Under the pieces are notes generated by a model. The model was not told where the DNA came from. It worked only from the letters and a program-made list of their open reading frames with translations, and searched no databases. Positions 53,875 to 62,447 of a DNA stretch of 64,000 bases are shown here, one piece after another (the stretch's first letter is position 1; each line of letters starts with the position of its first letter). This DNA is from Cohnella sp. SGD-V74. GTDB lineage: Bacteria > Bacillota > Bacilli > Paenibacillales > Paenibacillaceae. The position numbers and the translations under genes are program-made. Where the stretch lies: assembly GCF_003001675.1 (NCBI RefSeq), contig NZ_PVYW01000005.1, forward strand, positions 248,001-312,000, in the 5' to 3' direction.

Positions 53875-54822
53875 ATGAAATACAAATTGTCCGTTTTGTT
53901 GGGAGCGATCTGTTACGGTATTCTGTCTACTATAGTCACAAAAGCTTACGAACACGGCTACTCGCTCGGCGAAGTCGTCGGCAGCCAACTGCTGACGGGG
54001 TTCGTGCTGGCATGGGCGCTTGTTCTGGTCCGAAAAGGGTGGAAGGGGCGCACGCAATCCGCAGACGGAGCCGAGCCGCGGCGGTACGGGAAGTTAAACT
54101 GGAAGCAGCGCGTGCTGCTGATGGCCGCGGGCACGCCGACCGCTGTCACGGGACTGCTGTACTACGAGTCGCTTCGCTACATTCCGAATTCGCTGGCCAT
54201 CGTGCTGCTGTTCCAATTCACCTGGATCGGAGTGCTGATGCAGGCGATCGCCCGCAGGCAGCGCCCCGGAGGCGGCATGCTGTTTACGCTGGCCGTTCTG
54301 CTCGGAGGAACGCTGATGGCCGCGGGCATCGCCGATCAAGGCCTGGCCGGGTTGAACTGGCTCGGCGTGGCGTACGGGCTGGCGTCCGCGTTCAGCTATT
54401 CGCTGTTTATTCTGTTCAGCGGCAAGGCGGTTCCGTCCGTTCATCCGACCTATCGCAGCGCGTGGATGATCACCGGCGGCATGCTGCTCGTATTCGCCCT
54501 GTTCCCGCCGGCATTTCTGTTCGACGGCACGTTATGGGCCGGCTTGCTTCCGTTCGGACTCATGCTGGGGTTGTTCGGCGCGTTCCTGCCTCCGGTGCTG
54601 TATGCGATCGGAGTGCCTCGCATCGGCGAAGGCTTGACCGGCATTCTGGGAGCGTCCGAGCTGCCCGTCGCCGTGCTTCTCGCCGCTGCCGTGCTGCATG
54701 AACAAGTGAGCGTTCTGCAGTGGGCGGGCGTTGCGCTCGTGCTTATAGGCGTTGCACTGCCCGAGCTGTTGGGCAGATTGCGGAAAAAATCGGCTTTTCC
54801 GAACGGGTCCCATGCACTATAA
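53875..54822 (+). CDS. EamA/DMT-family transporter under purine riboswitch
   Basis: 315 residues with ten predicted helices in two five-helix repeats; YYESLRYIPNSLAIVLLFQF and GILGASELPVAVLLAAAVL are typical EamA segments. AAGGAGG lies 11 bases before the ATG at 53875, directly after the riboswitch terminator. The control logic resembles that of the B. subtilis purine efflux gene pbuE, so this may export guanine-like purines; that role is inferred from context only. A longer frame from 53755 runs through the riboswitch and is not coding. Confidence 0.88.
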   Translation: MKYKLSVLLGAICYGILSTIVTKAYEHGYSLGEVVGSQLLTGFVLAWALVLVRKGWKGRTQSADGAEPRRYGKLNWKQRVLLMAAGTPTAVTGLLYYESLRYIPNSLAIVLLFQFTWIGVLMQAIARRQRPGGGMLFTLAVLLGGTLMAAGIADQGLAGLNWLGVAYGLASAFSYSLFILFSGKAVPSVHPTYRSAWMITGGMLLVFALFPPAFLFDGTLWAGLLPFGLMLGLFGAFLPPVLYAIGVPRIGEGLTGILGASELPVAVLLAAAVLHEQVSVLQWAGVALVLIGVALPELLGRLRKKSAFPNGSHAL

Positions 54823-54885
54823 TGAGAATTGTAATTCAAAGTAAATAAATGAGAATAGTGAACTAAGAGAGGAGGAACATCCGAG

Positions 54886-55350
54886 TTGGCCAAAAAAATT
54901 CTGGTCAGCGCTTGCTTGCTCGGACATAAGGTGCGATACGACAACGGAGACGTGCCTTGTCTGGGCCCGAGGTTTCTGAGCTGGTACGAGGAAGGGCGGC
55001 TCGTCTCGATCTGCCCGGAAGTCGTCGGCGGTCTCCCGACTCCCCGTCCCGACGCCCAAAGGCAAGGAGACCGAGTCGTTACGGGCGCGGGAGCCGACGT
55101 AACCGAGCCGTTCCGGAAGGGAGCCGAAGCCGCGCTGAAGCTGGCTCTCGAACACGAGGCGGAGCTGGCCATTTTGAAGCAGGACAGTCCGTCGTGCGGC
55201 AGCCTGTTCATCTACGACGGAACCTTCACCGATACGATAGTGCCGGGCGAAGGAACGACGACCGAGCTTCTTCGCCGCAACGGAATCAAAGTGTACGGAG
55301 AAGATCAACTGGACGAAGTCGAGCGGGAGCTGGCGCAGGCCGACCGCTAA
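54886..55350 (+). CDS. DUF523 family protein
   Basis: 154 residues. Motifs KILVSACLLGHKVRYDNGD, SICPEVVGGLPTPRPDAQR and LKQDSPSCGS define DUF523 (YbbK-like). Three conserved Cys residues (SACL, ICPE, PSCG) may bind an Fe-S cluster or metal. TTG start behind GAGGAGG. Function unknown. A shared bidirectional terminator separates it from the RNase J gene. Confidence 0.88.
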   Translation: MAKKILVSACLLGHKVRYDNGDVPCLGPRFLSWYEEGRLVSICPEVVGGLPTPRPDAQRQGDRVVTGAGADVTEPFRKGAEAALKLALEHEAELAILKQDSPSCGSLFIYDGTFTDTIVPGEGTTTELLRRNGIKVYGEDQLDEVERELAQADR

Positions 55351-55401
55351 AAGTCCGCTAGCCGCTGCAGCCAGCTCTCGGGAGCCGTGAAGGCGGCTTT
55401 T
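55349..55401. terminator. Bidirectional terminator between DUF523 and RNase J genes
   Basis: AAAAG and CCGC (55349-55358) pair with GCGG and CTTTT (55393-55401), with one bulged base. The A and T ends allow termination on both strands. It overlaps both stop regions. Confidence 0.6.
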
Positions 55402-57073
55402 AGATTTGGATCAGAATCGGCAAAATCATCGGCCGGCGTTTCGTCTTCGTCCACAGAAACTTGCCGACCTCCTCTTTGATCGTCTGTTTGTACGCGCTCC
55501 ACTGGTTCACTTTTTCCTCCAGCAGCTTGCCCATAGAGGCGGCGGCGATCCGATTCACTTCCTCGAGCAATCCTTCAGATTCGCGAACATACACGAACCC
55601 CCTGGATATCGTATCCGGACCCGATATAATTTTGCTGTCGGCGCGGCTCAGCGTAATGACGACGATGAGAATGCCGTCCTCGGACATATGCTTGCGGTCG
55701 CGCAGCACGACGTGGCCGACGTCCCCGATGCCGAGGCCGTCCACGAGCGTATTGCCTGTAGGAATTTTTCGGCGCTGGCTGGCAATGCCTCCTTCGATGT
55801 CGACGACGTCTCCGTTCTTGACGATGAAGACGTTGTCCCATTCGACGCCGACCGACTCCGCCAGCATGCGATGCTGGCACAGCATCCGATACTCGCCGTG
55901 AATCGGAACGAAATACTTCGGCTTCATCAGGGTGAGCATCAGCTTCAGCTCCTCCTGGCTGGCATGCCCGGAGACGTGCATGCCGGTCACCGAGCCAGAG
56001 CCGTAGATCACCTTCGCTCCGAGCTCGTACAGGTTGTCGACGATGCGGGCGACGTTGCGTTCGTTGCCGGGAATCGGCGTCGCGGCCAGAATGACCGTGT
56101 CTCCGCGATGCACCTCCACCTGGCGGTGACTGGAGCTGGCCAGGCGGGAGAGCGCGGCCATCGGCTCCCCTTGCGAGCCCGTGCACAGCACGACGACCTC
56201 ATTCGGAGAGAGTCGGTTGACGTCGGACGGCTCGATCAGCATTCCCTCGGGCAGGTGGAGATAGCCCAGCTCCGCCGCAACGCTCACGACGTTGACCATG
56301 CTTCTGCCGAGCAGCGCGAGCTTTCGGTTCGCGCGCTGCGCCGCGTCGACGATCTGCTGCAGCCGGTGCACGTTGGAGGCGAACGTGGAGATGAATATTT
56401 TTTGCTCCGCTCTGGCGAACGCTTCTTCGATGTGCTCGCCGACAAGCCTCTCCGAAGGCGTAAAGCCCGGCCGCTCCGCGTTCGTGCTCTCCGAGAGCAG
56501 AAGCAGCACGCCCTTGTGGCCGAGCGCGGCCATCTTGTGGATGTCCGGATAATGATTGTTGACGGGCGTCAGATCGAATTTGAAATCCCCGGTATGAACG
56601 ACGGTGCCCTCGGGTGTATTCAACGCGATGCCGAGGCAGTCGGGGATGCTGTGGTTCGTGCTGAAGAAGCTTACCTTGAAGCTCCCGAAGCGGAGCACCG
56701 AGTCGGCGGTGATCGTCTTGAGCCGGGAGTTGCCGAGCAAGCCGTGCTCGCGCAGCTTGATCTCGATCAGCCCGAGCGTCAGCCGGGTGGCATAGATCGG
56801 CATGTTGAGCTGCTTCAGCACGTAGGGGATGCCTCCGATATGATCCTCGTGGCCGTGCGTGACGATAAGAGCCCGGATCTTGTCCCTGTTTTCAAGCAAA
56901 TATGTAATGTCCGGCACGATGACGTCGATGCCAAGCAGGCTTTCGTCGGGAAATTTGGAACCGCAGTCGATGACGAGAATGTCGTCCGCGTAGCGGATAA
57001 CGTACATGTTTTTGCCGATTTCGTTGACGCCGCCCAATGCGACGACCGACAGCGCGTTCTCTTCCGAGCTCAA
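55400..57073 (-). CDS. rnj: Ribonuclease J
   Basis: 557 residues. A metallo-beta-lactamase domain with THGHEDHIGG (73-78), HTGDFKFD and a beta-CASP domain with CTGSQGEPMAALSR, plus the conserved end TKRRPMILPI. RNase J is the 5'-3' exonuclease/endonuclease that matures rRNA and degrades mRNA in Bacillales. The overall similarity is to RnjA rather than RnjB, but paralogue assignment is not certain. It starts at TTG behind CGGAGGG. Confidence 0.94.
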   Translation of the reverse strand: MSSEENALSVVALGGVNEIGKNMYVIRYADDILVIDCGSKFPDESLLGIDVIVPDITYLLENRDKIRALIVTHGHEDHIGGIPYVLKQLNMPIYATRLTLGLIEIKLREHGLLGNSRLKTITADSVLRFGSFKVSFFSTNHSIPDCLGIALNTPEGTVVHTGDFKFDLTPVNNHYPDIHKMAALGHKGVLLLLSESTNAERPGFTPSERLVGEHIEEAFARAEQKIFISTFASNVHRLQQIVDAAQRANRKLALLGRSMVNVVSVAAELGYLHLPEGMLIEPSDVNRLSPNEVVVLCTGSQGEPMAALSRLASSSHRQVEVHRGDTVILAATPIPGNERNVARIVDNLYELGAKVIYGSGSVTGMHVSGHASQEELKLMLTLMKPKYFVPIHGEYRMLCQHRMLAESVGVEWDNVFIVKNGDVVDIEGGIASQRRKIPTGNTLVDGLGIGDVGHVVLRDRKHMSEDGILIVVITLSRADSKIISGPDTISRGFVYVRESEGLLEEVNRIAAASMGKLLEEKVNQWSAYKQTIKEEVGKFLWTKTKRRPMILPILIQI

Positions 57074-57179
57074 GAATCGTTCCCTCCGTTTGCGATAGGA
57101 ATATGTGAAGTATTGCCTTGAAGGGCTCCGTTCATCCCAAGATCAGGTCGATGGGGGAGACGCGTTTGATTTTTTGTGA

Positions 57180-57208
57180 TTGCATTTTGCCGAGGCAGTG
57201 AGTATAAT
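57180..57208 (+). promoter_or_regulatory. Promoter of the T-box transcript
   Basis: TTGCAT (57180-57185), 17 bases, TATAAT (57203-57208). The gap 57074-57533 is otherwise filled by the T-box leader. Confidence 0.75.
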
Positions 57209-57214
57209 AACTTC

Positions 57215-57493
57215 AACTTAATAGGTTTATCTAAAGTCGATGAAGAGAAAGAGTACGTTAGTCGTCAGTTCCGCAGAGAGTTGGGTCAGGTGAAAGCCAA
57301 CGTTCGGGCGATAACGGAAAGCCGTCTCCGAGACGCAGACTGAAATTCGAGTAAGCTCTGCCGCATGTCCAGCGTTAACGGGACCGCGTATTGATGGATA
57401 CGTTGCGGAGTGCCGCTGTAATTCGTGCGAACGAAGAGCGGAACTAGGGTGGTAACACGGGTGCAGACTCGTCCCTTGCGGACGGGTTTTTTT
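57215..57493 (+). ncRNA. T-box leader controlling the aminotransferase gene
   Basis: The T-box sequence AGGGTGGTAACACGGG lies at 57446-57461. It is followed by a terminator CTCGTCC (57468) with GGACGGG and eight T residues. Stem I elements upstream include GATGAAGAG, the AGTA of the specifier loop and the distal AGAGAGTTGGG/GTGAAAGCCAAC region. The specifier triplet lies in TGAAATTCGAG (57341-57351): TTC (Phe, 57346-57348) or ATT (Ile, 57345-57347). Uncharged tRNA would promote read-through. Confidence 0.9.
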
Positions 57494-57533
57494 GTTTTTA
57501 AATTTCGTCATATCCGAAGGGAGAGCCGCTAAG

Positions 57534-58715
57534 ATGCCTTATCAAACCTTAACGCCGATGGAACGGCTGCTGTCGCCGCAAGTCCGTGAAATGCCGCCGT
57601 CGGGCATACGGAAGTTTTTCGATTACACGTCGGGAATGAAGGACGTCATCTCGCTTGGCGTAGGGGAGCCGGATTTCGTTACGCCCCAGATCGTTCGCGA
57701 CGCATGCGTCGCCGCGCTGGACAAAGGGAGAACGACCTATACGTCCAACGCCGGCATGCCCGAGCTGCGGGAAGCGATCTCCGGATACTTGTCCGACAGC
57801 TGCGGCGTAAGCTACGATCCCGACAACGAAGTGCTGGTCACGGTCGGCAGCAGCGAAGCGATCGATCTGGCGCTCCGCGCGCTGATCACGGAAGGAGACG
57901 AGATCGTCATTCCGGAGCCTTGCTATATTTCCTACTCGCCGATCGTGTTTCTCGGCGGGGGCAAGCCGGTCGGCGTCGAAACGTTCGCCAAGCACCAGTT
58001 CAAGCTGAAAGCGGACGCGCTGAGAGAGAAGCTGACGCCGCGCTCCAAGGTGCTCGTGCTCTGTTATCCGAACAATCCGACCGGTGGAATTATGACGTAC
58101 GAGGATTGGCTGCCGATCGCGCGGCTGGCGGAGGAGCGCAATTTGGTCGTCATCTCGGACGAAATCTATTCCGAGCTGAGTTACGGGGATAAGCATGTAA
58201 GCTTCGCGTCGCTGCCGGGCATGAAGGAGCGGACGCTGGTCGTGAACGGCTTCTCCAAGGCGTTCGCGATGACCGGCTGGCGCGTCGGATATGCCTGCGG
58301 ACCTCGCGAGTTGATCGCGGCCATGCTGAAGATCCATCAGTATACCGTCATGTGCGCGCCGATCATGGGGCAGGTCGCGGCTCTGGCTTCGCTGCAAGTC
58401 GGCATGGAGGAGAAGGACAGGATGATCGAGTCTTACAATCAGCGGCGCAGAGTTTTCGTCCAGGGGCTGCGGCAGATCGGACTTCCGTGCCACGAACCGC
58501 AAGGCGCGTTCTACGCTTTTCCTTCGATCGCCCATACGGGGCTCACCTCGGAGCAGTTCGCTCATCGGCTTCTGCAGGAAGCGAAGGTCGTGACGGTTCC
58601 CGGCCACGTGTTCGGGTCGGGCGGCGAAGGATTTATCCGTTGTTCTTACGCCTCGTCCCAGGTACAATTAGAAGAAGCGTTGGAGAGAATCCGCAAATTT
58701 CTAAGCTTGATATAG
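57534..58715 (+). CDS. Class I/II PLP aminotransferase (PatA/AlaT/aromatic type)
   Basis: 393 residues, fold-type I. GVGEPDFVTP near the N-terminus, the PLP-Lys motif NGFSKAFAMTGWRVGY, the aromatic clamp and CYPNNPTGG are all present, and RCSYASS at the C-terminus carries the carboxylate-binding Arg. It matches the subgroup with YugH/AlaT and PatA. The T-box ties its expression to uncharged tRNA, possibly tRNA-Phe, which would suit an aromatic aminotransferase; the substrate is not proven. GAAGGGAGAG precedes the ATG. Confidence 0.92.
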   Translation: MPYQTLTPMERLLSPQVREMPPSGIRKFFDYTSGMKDVISLGVGEPDFVTPQIVRDACVAALDKGRTTYTSNAGMPELREAISGYLSDSCGVSYDPDNEVLVTVGSSEAIDLALRALITEGDEIVIPEPCYISYSPIVFLGGGKPVGVETFAKHQFKLKADALREKLTPRSKVLVLCYPNNPTGGIMTYEDWLPIARLAEERNLVVISDEIYSELSYGDKHVSFASLPGMKERTLVVNGFSKAFAMTGWRVGYACGPRELIAAMLKIHQYTVMCAPIMGQVAALASLQVGMEEKDRMIESYNQRRRVFVQGLRQIGLPCHEPQGAFYAFPSIAHTGLTSEQFAHRLLQEAKVVTVPGHVFGSGGEGFIRCSYASSQVQLEEALERIRKFLSLI

Positions 58716-58734
58716 AAGGGATGGGACAGCGAAC

Positions 58735-59463
58735 ATGGAAGCGACTAAGATTAATGGCATTAAGTATTATCCGCCGCAGGAAGATTACATCGCCTTCGAC
58801 AACGAGGAAGACTACGCGGAGAAAGGGCGGGCTTGGGGATTGTTCGCCAAGACGCCGAAGGCGCATTTCTGGTACAAGAGCGCGGCCGCGCAGCATCAGG
58901 TCTCGATCAAGGGCTATCAGGAATACGGAAGCATGAGCGTGCTCATCGTCGAATTCGAGGACGGGCGGCTGACGAGCATCCACCCTTCCTATCTGAAGGA
59001 GATGCAGAGCGGCACGTTCGGCAAGGAGCCGATCGGCGGAGAGGCGGAGGACGCGGAGGGCGGCGTGCCGTCCGCTGCGGATCCGGACGTTTCGGGAAGC
59101 GCGGAAGAGGGCGGCAAGCCGGCTAAAGCGGCAAAGGCGCAGAAGCGGACGAAAGAGAAGAAGGAGAAGCTCGAGCTGCCCGTCGACAAAGTAAAATTCA
59201 CCGCCAAGGTCAAGGAATTCACGACGAAGCCGAACCCGTTCTCGGACCGCGACGACGAAGTGGTGCTGCTGGAAGAGGTTGCCGTGGTCGGCGATTCTCC
59301 GCTTGCCATCGGAGACGCGTGGTGCGGCTACAGCAACACGTTGAAAGGCTTGGGACTCGAAGTGGGCAACGTCATCTCATTCGAAGGTAAAGTCGTGGAC
59401 AAGAAATTCAACAAAGAAATTTTGTATAAGGTGAACAATCCTTCGAAGATTGTTATTCAATAA
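58735..59463 (+). CDS. Hypothetical protein with possible C-terminal OB-like domain
   Basis: 242 residues, cytosolic. Residues 1-100 (YYPPQEDYIAFDNEEDYAEK and HFWYKSAAAQHQVSI) look like a conserved domain. An acidic/basic linker follows (KPAKAAKAQKRTKEKKEKLE). The C-terminal 80 residues (VKFTAKVKEFTTKPNPFSDR, ISFEGKVVDKKFNKEILYKV) are beta-rich and may be an OB fold. I do not recognise a named family. It is 19 bases after the aminotransferase and probably co-transcribed. Confidence 0.75.
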   Translation: MEATKINGIKYYPPQEDYIAFDNEEDYAEKGRAWGLFAKTPKAHFWYKSAAAQHQVSIKGYQEYGSMSVLIVEFEDGRLTSIHPSYLKEMQSGTFGKEPIGGEAEDAEGGVPSAADPDVSGSAEEGGKPAKAAKAQKRTKEKKEKLELPVDKVKFTAKVKEFTTKPNPFSDRDDEVVLLEEVAVVGDSPLAIGDAWCGYSNTLKGLGLEVGNVISFEGKVVDKKFNKEILYKVNNPSKIVIQ

Positions 59464-59485
59464 TGAAAACAACATAGCCCGACAT

Positions 59486-59521
59486 GAAAATGAGCTTCCC
59501 GCATCCGGGAAGCTCATTTTC
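59486..59521. terminator. Bidirectional terminator between convergent genes
   Basis: A perfect 15-bp inverted repeat GAAAATGAGCTTCCC/GGGAAGCTCATTTTC with a 6-base loop. A and T ends serve both strands: the hypothetical gene (plus) and the LysR regulator (minus). Confidence 0.92.
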
Positions 59522-59527
59522 GCTCAT

Positions 59528-60424
59528 TCAGTTTGCCGTGCGGTACTCCGCCGCTCCGAAGTAGTCGATCAGGAAGCTTCGCAGCTGCTGAACGGATTCG
59601 GGCAGCAGGGTGCCTTTCTCCCACGTCAGGCCGATCGTACGCGCGCAGACCGGGTCCGTGACGCGCAGGATGCTGCACCGGGCCGCGTCCGTGCTCTTCA
59701 CCTGCATGGCCGGAATGAGGGCGACGCCGATGCCGGCTTCGACGAGCATCTGCAGACGCGACGGATCGGCAATCTCCAAGGCGACGTCGGGAGAGAATCC
59801 GGCCAACCGGCAAAACTCGTCGCAAGCCTGCCTCAGACCGGAGCCGTCTTCCAGGGCGACGAACGGATCGCCCGCGACGTCCGCGAGCTTGGCCTCTCTC
59901 TGGCCGGCCAAGCGGTGCCCCGCGGGAACGGCCAAGAAGATTTCCTCTTCGCGCAGCGCGATCGTCTCCATGCCCGGCTGACGAATGAGCGGAGAGCAGA
60001 GGAACAGGTCGAGATCGCCTCGCTCAAGCTGCGCCGTCATCGAATTGTTGCAGCCGTAGTGCACCTTGATCTGCGTGTTGTCCGCCTGAGACAGATAGGC
60101 TCCGAGAAAATCCGGCATCGCTTCGAGATGAATCATGCCGAGCGAGATCGATTGCTTGACGACGCCGGCCTTAAGCGCGCCTTCCCGCTTGCCTTCCTTC
60201 AGCTCGGCGAACGCCTTGTTCACCCGAACGAGGAAGGCTTTGCCGGATTCGTTAAGTCTGATGTTCCTGCCGCTGCGGTCGAAGAGAGGAAAGCCGAGCT
60301 CATCTTCCAGGCGGGCGATGGATTGGCTTAGGGATGGCTGAGAAATTCTGAGCTCGTCGGCTGCTTTCGTCATATGCTCCAAACGGGCAACGTGCTGAAA
60401 ATACGTTAATTGCAGAAAGTCCAA
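59528..60424 (-). CDS. LysR-family transcriptional regulator
   Basis: 298 residues. N-terminal HTH (about 1-60, HMTKAADELRISQPSLSQSI) and a C-terminal ligand-binding domain (about 90-290). It resembles the CitR/CysL-type group. TTG start behind a GGGGGG stretch. It is divergent from the wrbA fragment/ABC cluster at 60597, the usual LysR-target arrangement, so it probably once controlled or still controls those genes. Confidence 0.92.
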   Translation of the reverse strand: MDFLQLTYFQHVARLEHMTKAADELRISQPSLSQSIARLEDELGFPLFDRSGRNIRLNESGKAFLVRVNKAFAELKEGKREGALKAGVVKQSISLGMIHLEAMPDFLGAYLSQADNTQIKVHYGCNNSMTAQLERGDLDLFLCSPLIRQPGMETIALREEEIFLAVPAGHRLAGQREAKLADVAGDPFVALEDGSGLRQACDEFCRLAGFSPDVALEIADPSRLQMLVEAGIGVALIPAMQVKSTDAARCSILRVTDPVCARTIGLTWEKGTLLPESVQQLRSFLIDYFGAAEYRTAN

Positions 60425-60596
60425 CTAAATCCCCCCGCTTTCTTAGCATTAGTTTACCAGATACAGGCATTTCCCGTCACTCATAGTTTTCAAGCGATCG
60501 ATTACATAACGTATTTCGTATTGGAAGTTCGGCGAAGGCGCTCGGTATACTTGGCTTGCAACGATAATAGCCGTCGTTAGGCAAGGAGGAATTCCA

Positions 60597-60938
60597 TTGA
60601 GCGTAAAATTAGCCATCGTGTATTACAGCTCCACAGGCACGAATTACAAGCTGGCTCAAGCCGCGCAAGAGGTCGCCGCCGCTCGCGGAGCGGAAGTGCG
60701 TCTCGTTCGCGCGGCCGAGCTGGCCCCCGCCGAGGCAATTGCTGCGAATCCGGCGTGGAAAGCCCATCAGGAAGCGACGTCCGGCATTCCGGTGGCGAGG
60801 CCGGAAGATTTGGATTGGGCCGACGCAATTCTGTTCGGCACGCCGACCCGATTCGGCAGCCCGGCTTCCCAGCTTAGACAGTTCCTCGACACGACGGCAC
60901 CCAGAGCAAACGTTACGTTCTGGACCGCCTTAGCTTGA
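60597..60938 (+). pseudogene. WrbA-like NAD(P)H:quinone oxidoreductase, 3' truncated
   Basis: The first 100 codons follow WrbA: IVYYSSTGTNYKLAQ (FMN phosphate loop), FGTPTRFGSPASQLRQFLDT. Homology stops at DTTAP (about 60899), just after the FLDTT motif; the next 12 residues are a frame through ABC-transporter sequence ending at 60938. The second half of the enzyme is missing, so it is presumably inactive. TTG start behind AAGGAGGAATTCCA. Confidence 0.8.
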
Positions 60939-61606
60939 CCGTATCGAAAGGGGAGTTCGTCTGTATCGTCGGACCGAGCGGCTGCGGCAAAACGACTCTG
61001 CTGAACAGCATCGCCGGCTTCCAGCCTTACGAGGGACAATTGCTGTTCAGGGGAAAGCAGGTCACACGACCTGACAGGGAACGGGGCGTGATGTTCCAGG
61101 AGTATGCTTTGTTTCCGTGGTATACGGTGGAGGAAAATGTGGCGTTGGGACCGGCGCTGTCGGGGATGGGAAGACGCGAACGGGCTAAGCTGGCGCGGGA
61201 CTATATTCGGCTGGTCGGGCTGTCCGGCTTCGAGCGCGCTTATCCGAACCGGCTGTCGGGCGGCATGAAGCAGCGCGTCAGCCTGGCCCGGATGCTGATC
61301 AACGAACCGGCAATCGCCTTGCTCGACGAACCGTTCGCCGCTCTCGACGAGCAGAACCGGGAGACGCTGCAGGATGAGCTGCTGCGCATCCGGGAGCAAT
61401 CCCTGCTGACTTGCCTGTTCATTACCCACAGCCTGTCGGAAGCCGTCTACTTGGCCGATCGCGTCGTCGTGCTGCTGCCGGCTCCGGCCGGCGTCGCGCT
61501 GGACGTGTCGGTCGAGCTGCCTCGCTCGGCCAGAGACCGCGACGATATTCGGTTCGGGCGCTATGTGCAGCAGATCCGGCAAGCGATGAGAGGGGCGGTG
61601 TCCTAG
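60935..61606 (+). CDS. ABC transporter ATPase (SsuB/TauB type), 5' truncated
   Basis: The frame carries Walker A GPSGCGKTT, Q-loop FQEYALF, signature LSGGMKQRVSLARM, Walker B IALLDEPFAALD and H-loop FITHSLSEAVYLADRV, typical of nitrate/sulfonate/taurine importers. ABC-type sequence begins at about 60908 (KRYVLDRLSLTV), where the WrbA part ends, so the first ~30 residues and native start are lost. The TTG at 60935 overlaps the wrbA stop as TTGA and has no ribosome site, so only coupled translation could express it. The 223-residue product may be inactive. Confidence 0.85.
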   Translation: MTVSKGEFVCIVGPSGCGKTTLLNSIAGFQPYEGQLLFRGKQVTRPDRERGVMFQEYALFPWYTVEENVALGPALSGMGRRERAKLARDYIRLVGLSGFERAYPNRLSGGMKQRVSLARMLINEPAIALLDEPFAALDEQNRETLQDELLRIREQSLLTCLFITHSLSEAVYLADRVVVLLPAPAGVALDVSVELPRSARDRDDIRFGRYVQQIRQAMRGAVS

Positions 61607-62425
61607 ATGGAAAAGACGACCGCGCTCGCGAAGCCCTCGCCTGGGCCGACGCTGCGCATCCGCCGACTGCAACTGCGGGGGCGCTTGCGGAGAGTGCTGC
61701 TCGGATCGACGGGAATCGCAGCTTTGTTCGCGGCGTGGGAATACGCAAGCCGCTCGGGGCTGGCGAACAGCGCCTTGCTTCCCAGCCCGATTGCCGTAGC
61801 GAAGCTGATGGGACGCATGCTCGAGGAGGGCACTCTGATCGCCCACATGTGGGCGAGTCTGGTGCGAGCCGGAGCCGGCTTTTCGCTCGGATTTCTGGCG
61901 GCGCTGGCCGTCGGCTGCCTGATGGGGACGTGGGGGACGGCGAGGCGTATCATCGGACCGGTCATCGAGTTGTTCCGGCCGATTCCTCCGTTCGCCGTCA
62001 TTCCGATCGCGATTCTCTGGTTCGGCATCGGCGAATGGTCGAAGACGTCGATTATCGCTTACGCGACCTTTTTCCCCGCCGTGCTGAACGTCTCGGCCGG
62101 CATCAAGCAAGTGGATCCGGTGCATCTGAAAGTGGTCAGCTCGCTTGGAGCGGGCAAGTGGCGAACGTTCCGCCACGTGACGATTCATTCCGCGCTGCCT
62201 CTGATCATTACCGGCATGAAAGCGGGCATCGGCATGGCGTTCGTCTCGCTCGTGGCGGCGGAAATCGTCGCGTCCAGCAACGGGCTCGGCTTTCTTATTC
62301 AGGAGGGGCGGTCGCTGTTCAATACGGAGCAGGTCATCGCAGGCATGATCGCCATCGGAATGCTTGGGGCGGCATTAAACGGCCTGCTGGCCGCTCTTGA
62401 AGCTTGGCTGGTTCGCTGGAAATAA
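61607..62425 (+). CDS. ABC transporter permease (SsuC/TauC type)
   Basis: 272 residues with six membrane segments and the coupling motif VIRxLG-like region SSLGAGKWRTFRHVTIHSALPLI. The family imports sulfonates, taurine, nitrate or pyrimidine precursors. Its ATG follows immediately after the ATPase stop (TAGATG), so translation is coupled. If the ATPase is dead, this gene may have no working partner. Confidence 0.92.
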   Translation: MEKTTALAKPSPGPTLRIRRLQLRGRLRRVLLGSTGIAALFAAWEYASRSGLANSALLPSPIAVAKLMGRMLEEGTLIAHMWASLVRAGAGFSLGFLAALAVGCLMGTWGTARRIIGPVIELFRPIPPFAVIPIAILWFGIGEWSKTSIIAYATFFPAVLNVSAGIKQVDPVHLKVVSSLGAGKWRTFRHVTIHSALPLIITGMKAGIGMAFVSLVAAEIVASSNGLGFLIQEGRSLFNTEQVIAGMIAIGMLGAALNGLLAALEAWLVRWK

Positions 62426-62447
62426 CTCAACTCGGGAGGAATACTCT

